A stretch of DNA of 64,000 nucleotides from Erythrocercus mccallii (taxonomy: Eukaryota > Chordata > Aves > Passeriformes > Dicruridae), in the NCBI GenBank assembly GCA_013397435.1, contig VZRG01002327.1, positions 1-64,000 of the forward strand, read 5' to 3'. Below, piece after piece: positions 59,319 through 64,000 of this stretch. A program made the translations under genes and the position numbers. The notes beneath the pieces are model-generated. The model saw only the letters and a program-made list of their open reading frames with translations, was not told the origin of the DNA and ran no database searches. Position 1 is the first letter of the stretch; every line of letters begins with the position of its first letter.

Positions 59319-60513
59319 AGGAATAAGAACTATTACAAAAAGGATATCCATAGTCTAAATATATACATGAGGTTTAAACGTAACATTTTCATGTACCTTT
59401 AGCTATAAAAATACATTAGATTAACTGTATCCTAATTTATAAATATAGTTCTTTTCTTTAAAAAAAACCAACTAGTATTCATATGAAAGCCTTACTGTGC
59501 AATGGAGGAATATATATACCCTCTAAGGGGTTATTTTAAAGTTAGTGTCTAGTGTTATATAACTTAGAAAATTCAGTGTGTAGAGTCAAACCCTGATTTA
59601 TACAATAAGAGATACATTGACTTTTTAAAAACTCGATAAGGGGGAAAAAAGTGAAATATGTATCATACATATAAAGCCAGAAGATTAGGATTTTAAGAAT
59701 TTCAGATTATTTCAGTTTCCACCACTGTTTATCAAAAATACAGAGATACATCAAGATAACCAGCCTTTTACTATTTGCCTCACCTCCCTACTGTCTGGCT
59801 ATAGCCCAAGGAAACGCTCAGGTGGGCAAGAGTAAAATGCTTGTCTGAGAAGATGGTTGCACTCTTTAAGTGTCTTACAAAAATAGAAACTTATTTACAA
59901 TGATTCCATTTGGCCTTTCATGGGGAAGGGAGGACATTTTCATCACTGGATGGGGAGATTTACCTGCCTCACACCCCGGGGGAGGACAGGCTCCTGGTTA
60001 CACTGTTGGAGGTATGTCATTTCAGAAGTGAAGTGATGTTGAAGTACAATTTCAACATTCACCAACTAATAAGGAAGTTTAGGCTCATGCAAACTTTTTT
60101 CCTTACTTATCACCACCCACCTTCCTTCCTCCTCCAAAAAAAGCTCCACTCATGCAACAGAATTTGTTGCTGTCTGAGCCTATTTGTGAGCAAAGGAAGG
60201 TACTGGGTAAAGCCTGGCTTGCAGCAGAGAAGAGAGGTTAGACCTGCATTTCTGCTTCAAGCTCTAACATCTGGAGCAGCAATCCTTATCAGTGCTCCCT
60301 GGAGATCTGCTGATAAGCCATAAGGAACCTCGGTGGCTTTGTCCTCAGAGGACAAGCCCAGAGGCATCAGCTGAACTTCCTAACAAGCTGTCACCACCAA
60401 CTCCTGCAGACATGGGACTGGCTGTGCCTTTGCCAGGGTTCTCCAGCAGAGTCAGGAGGAGAGGAAGAGGGAAAGCAGTGAACCCAGGAACTGAAGATTG
60501 CCTGTGGCTTGTC

Positions 60514-60542
60514 ATTAATCTCATAATAATTAATCTCATAAT
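60514..60542. repeat. Short direct repeat in the ALDH1A3 3' UTR
   Basis: ATTAATCTCATAAT occurs twice with a period of 15 bases. It may be a slippage product. Confidence 0.85.
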
Positions 60543-61907
60543 CATGTCTGGGCATGCAAAGAAGTTACTGCAGGAGGTGCTAAGGCATGAACTCGGTGTG
60601 ACAGCCACTCCATGGGCAGCTGTGAGCAAGGGACAATCCAAGGCAGTTTTCTCAGTGAAGGATCAGCTACTCTATGCTGGCCACGAGGTGACAGCACTCA
60701 AAGGGACAATGGCTGCAAAGCTGCTGACAGACTGAACTCCAGCCACAGCTCATTCCATGGTAACTGGCTTGTACACCCTCCTCTTTAGCACTCAAGGTGT
60801 GCTTGGGAGCACCTGCCTTTTCAAACTGCACTTCCAGGAATGTATTTTAAGGCTACATTCATACAGGATAAAGAAGCAGTGTGAAGAGCTTGTAAGTTTT
60901 ACTCTCATAGTAATAATCCTGGCTCAAAAAACAAAGAGATGTTCAAAAAGCCTGAAAGTTGGGGAGAAAAAGAGTGCAGGACAGTTTCCTGCAGCTCTTC
61001 TGCTCCCTCCCCCAGATCAGGACTGGTATGGGGTGTTTTCTGTGGGGTATCTACCATGCTACATGCTCAGCATCCAACTCTGTGTCACCACAGTAAGTGC
61101 AGTGCAAAATCCTCTTGAGAAAAGTGCTGTAGTGAAGGTTTGAGATACAACTGTGACTCACTGGGAGCCAGAAGGGTCAGCAAGTCAGCAACTTGCATTT
61201 GCAGCATGTGTAGTGTGTGCACACCCAAACATCAAGTTCCAAGGACACTTGAAAGTCTGCCTCTGTTGGGTGACATACTGGCCCCAAAGGAGTCCTCCAG
61301 GAAACTTCCACAGATCTCATTCAGGGCTAGAATATCACCAGGATGGAGAATGCACATATCTTTAGAGAGACCACGATAGCTCTTACAAAAAGAATCTCCT
61401 TACAGATCCTTCCATGAAAGCTTGCACTCCCATTCCAAACTCCAGCTGCAATCTTCACACAAACTCCACCAACTCCAGTCAAGTTGTTCTAACCCTTACC
61501 ACTCGAGTCCATCTCTGCCAAGGGAAACCCAAGTGCCTCTGAAGGTATTTGCCAGTACTTTGATGGTACCAGCAGTCTCTCTAACATGCCAATTATGTCC
61601 ACGTGCTTCAGGGGTACAGTTTGGAAGCAGATGTCCTGCCAACACTGTGACAGACCAGCTTTTGAGTCACAGGGAGCAGGCAGATGTACAGCCAAGGACT
61701 TGCAGAGTACAAGTGTGTACTGCCAGTAGGGTCAGTGAAGCAGTTTTTGAAGAGCCAGTTGGCAAAATGGAGTCCAGTAGATTCAGTGTTTCTAGAGGAA
61801 TAGAGACAGGTGTTTCCATTTTCCTTCCCATCCCTCCCCTCCCCCTTGCTCTGAACACGTCCCCCATGTGTCACATTCAGAGTGTCAGCATTTTAGGCCT
61901 CCTGTTT

Positions 61908-61980
61908 TCATGGACTCTTCTGGGAGAGTTTAATGGTGACTGTTTTCACTTCAGTGTATTCTGCCAAAGCATATTCCCCA
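61908..61980 (-). CDS. ALDH1A3: ALDH1A3 last coding exon (C-terminus and stop)
   Basis: ALDH1A3 is a cytosolic NAD-dependent retinaldehyde dehydrogenase that oxidises retinal to retinoic acid. This last exon encodes GEYALAEYTEVKTVTIKL followed by SQKSP and TGA (61,908-61,910). The acceptor is CTTTTGCAG, and its first base completes a Leu codon split with the previous exon. Mammalian ALDH1A3 has the same body and ends GDKNP, so only the extreme tail differs. ALDH1A1 and ALDH1A2 are related, but the LRRK1 neighbour supports ALDH1A3. Confidence 0.93.

Positions 61981-64000
<2,020 letters not shown>

Larger units (their letters stand above)
59295..61907 (-). other. ALDH1A3: ALDH1A3 3' untranslated region
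   Basis: The region follows the ALDH1A3 stop codon without another gene. It becomes AT-rich with several ATTTA motifs toward 59.3-59.8 kb. It ends at an AATAAA on the minus strand (59,313-59,318), followed by a GT-rich stretch (AGGTGTATCTG), which fits a cleavage site near 59,295. The implied length is about 2.6 kb. A short direct repeat (ATTAATCTCATAAT, twice, 60,514-60,542) lies inside. The plus-strand open frames here are not supported as genes. The 3' boundary is inferred. Confidence 0.7.

Overview
This window is vertebrate nuclear DNA, most likely from a bird. The genes are split by GT-AG introns, the interspersed repeats are short truncated CR1-type LINE tails, and the encoded protein reads as a close orthologue of tetrapod LRRK1. 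I cannot name the species. There are no bacterial-style operons, tRNA or rRNA genes, CRISPR arrays or intact mobile elements.

Two genes are present, both on the minus strand, in the order ALDH1A3 then LRRK1, as in human 15q26.3. From about 58.0 kb down to the left edge is LRRK1, a ROCO-family multidomain kinase. Its CpG-island promoter and probable non-coding first exon lie near 57.0-58.0 kb. The first coding exon is a tiny one at 54,523-54,589. After a 16-kb intron, 22 more coding exons run from 38,249 down to 2,112. I set every exon boundary from splice sites and reading phase. The 23 pieces join without a frame break to residue 1219 and encode the ankyrin repeats, leucine-rich repeats, Roc GTPase and COR domains. 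The protein kinase and C-terminal domains lie beyond the left edge.

From about 59.3 to 64.0 kb is the 3' end of ALDH1A3 (retinaldehyde dehydrogenase 3): the last two coding exons and a roughly 2.6-kb 3' UTR ending at an AATAAA near 59.3 kb. About 1.3 kb separates that poly(A) site from the presumed LRRK1 start.

Most of the rest is intron. It holds four recognisable CR1 fragments, a diverged pair of ~90-bp repeats about 1 kb apart, four small tandem repeats (three intronic, one in the ALDH1A3 3' UTR), short homopolymer and AT-rich tracts, and some AT-rich stretches that look like conserved non-coding elements but cannot be proved from one sequence. I found no new biological system. The most useful points are the short first coding exon with an in-frame stop just upstream, the complete Roc/COR exon chain with conserved regulatory sites, and the unclassified repeat pair.
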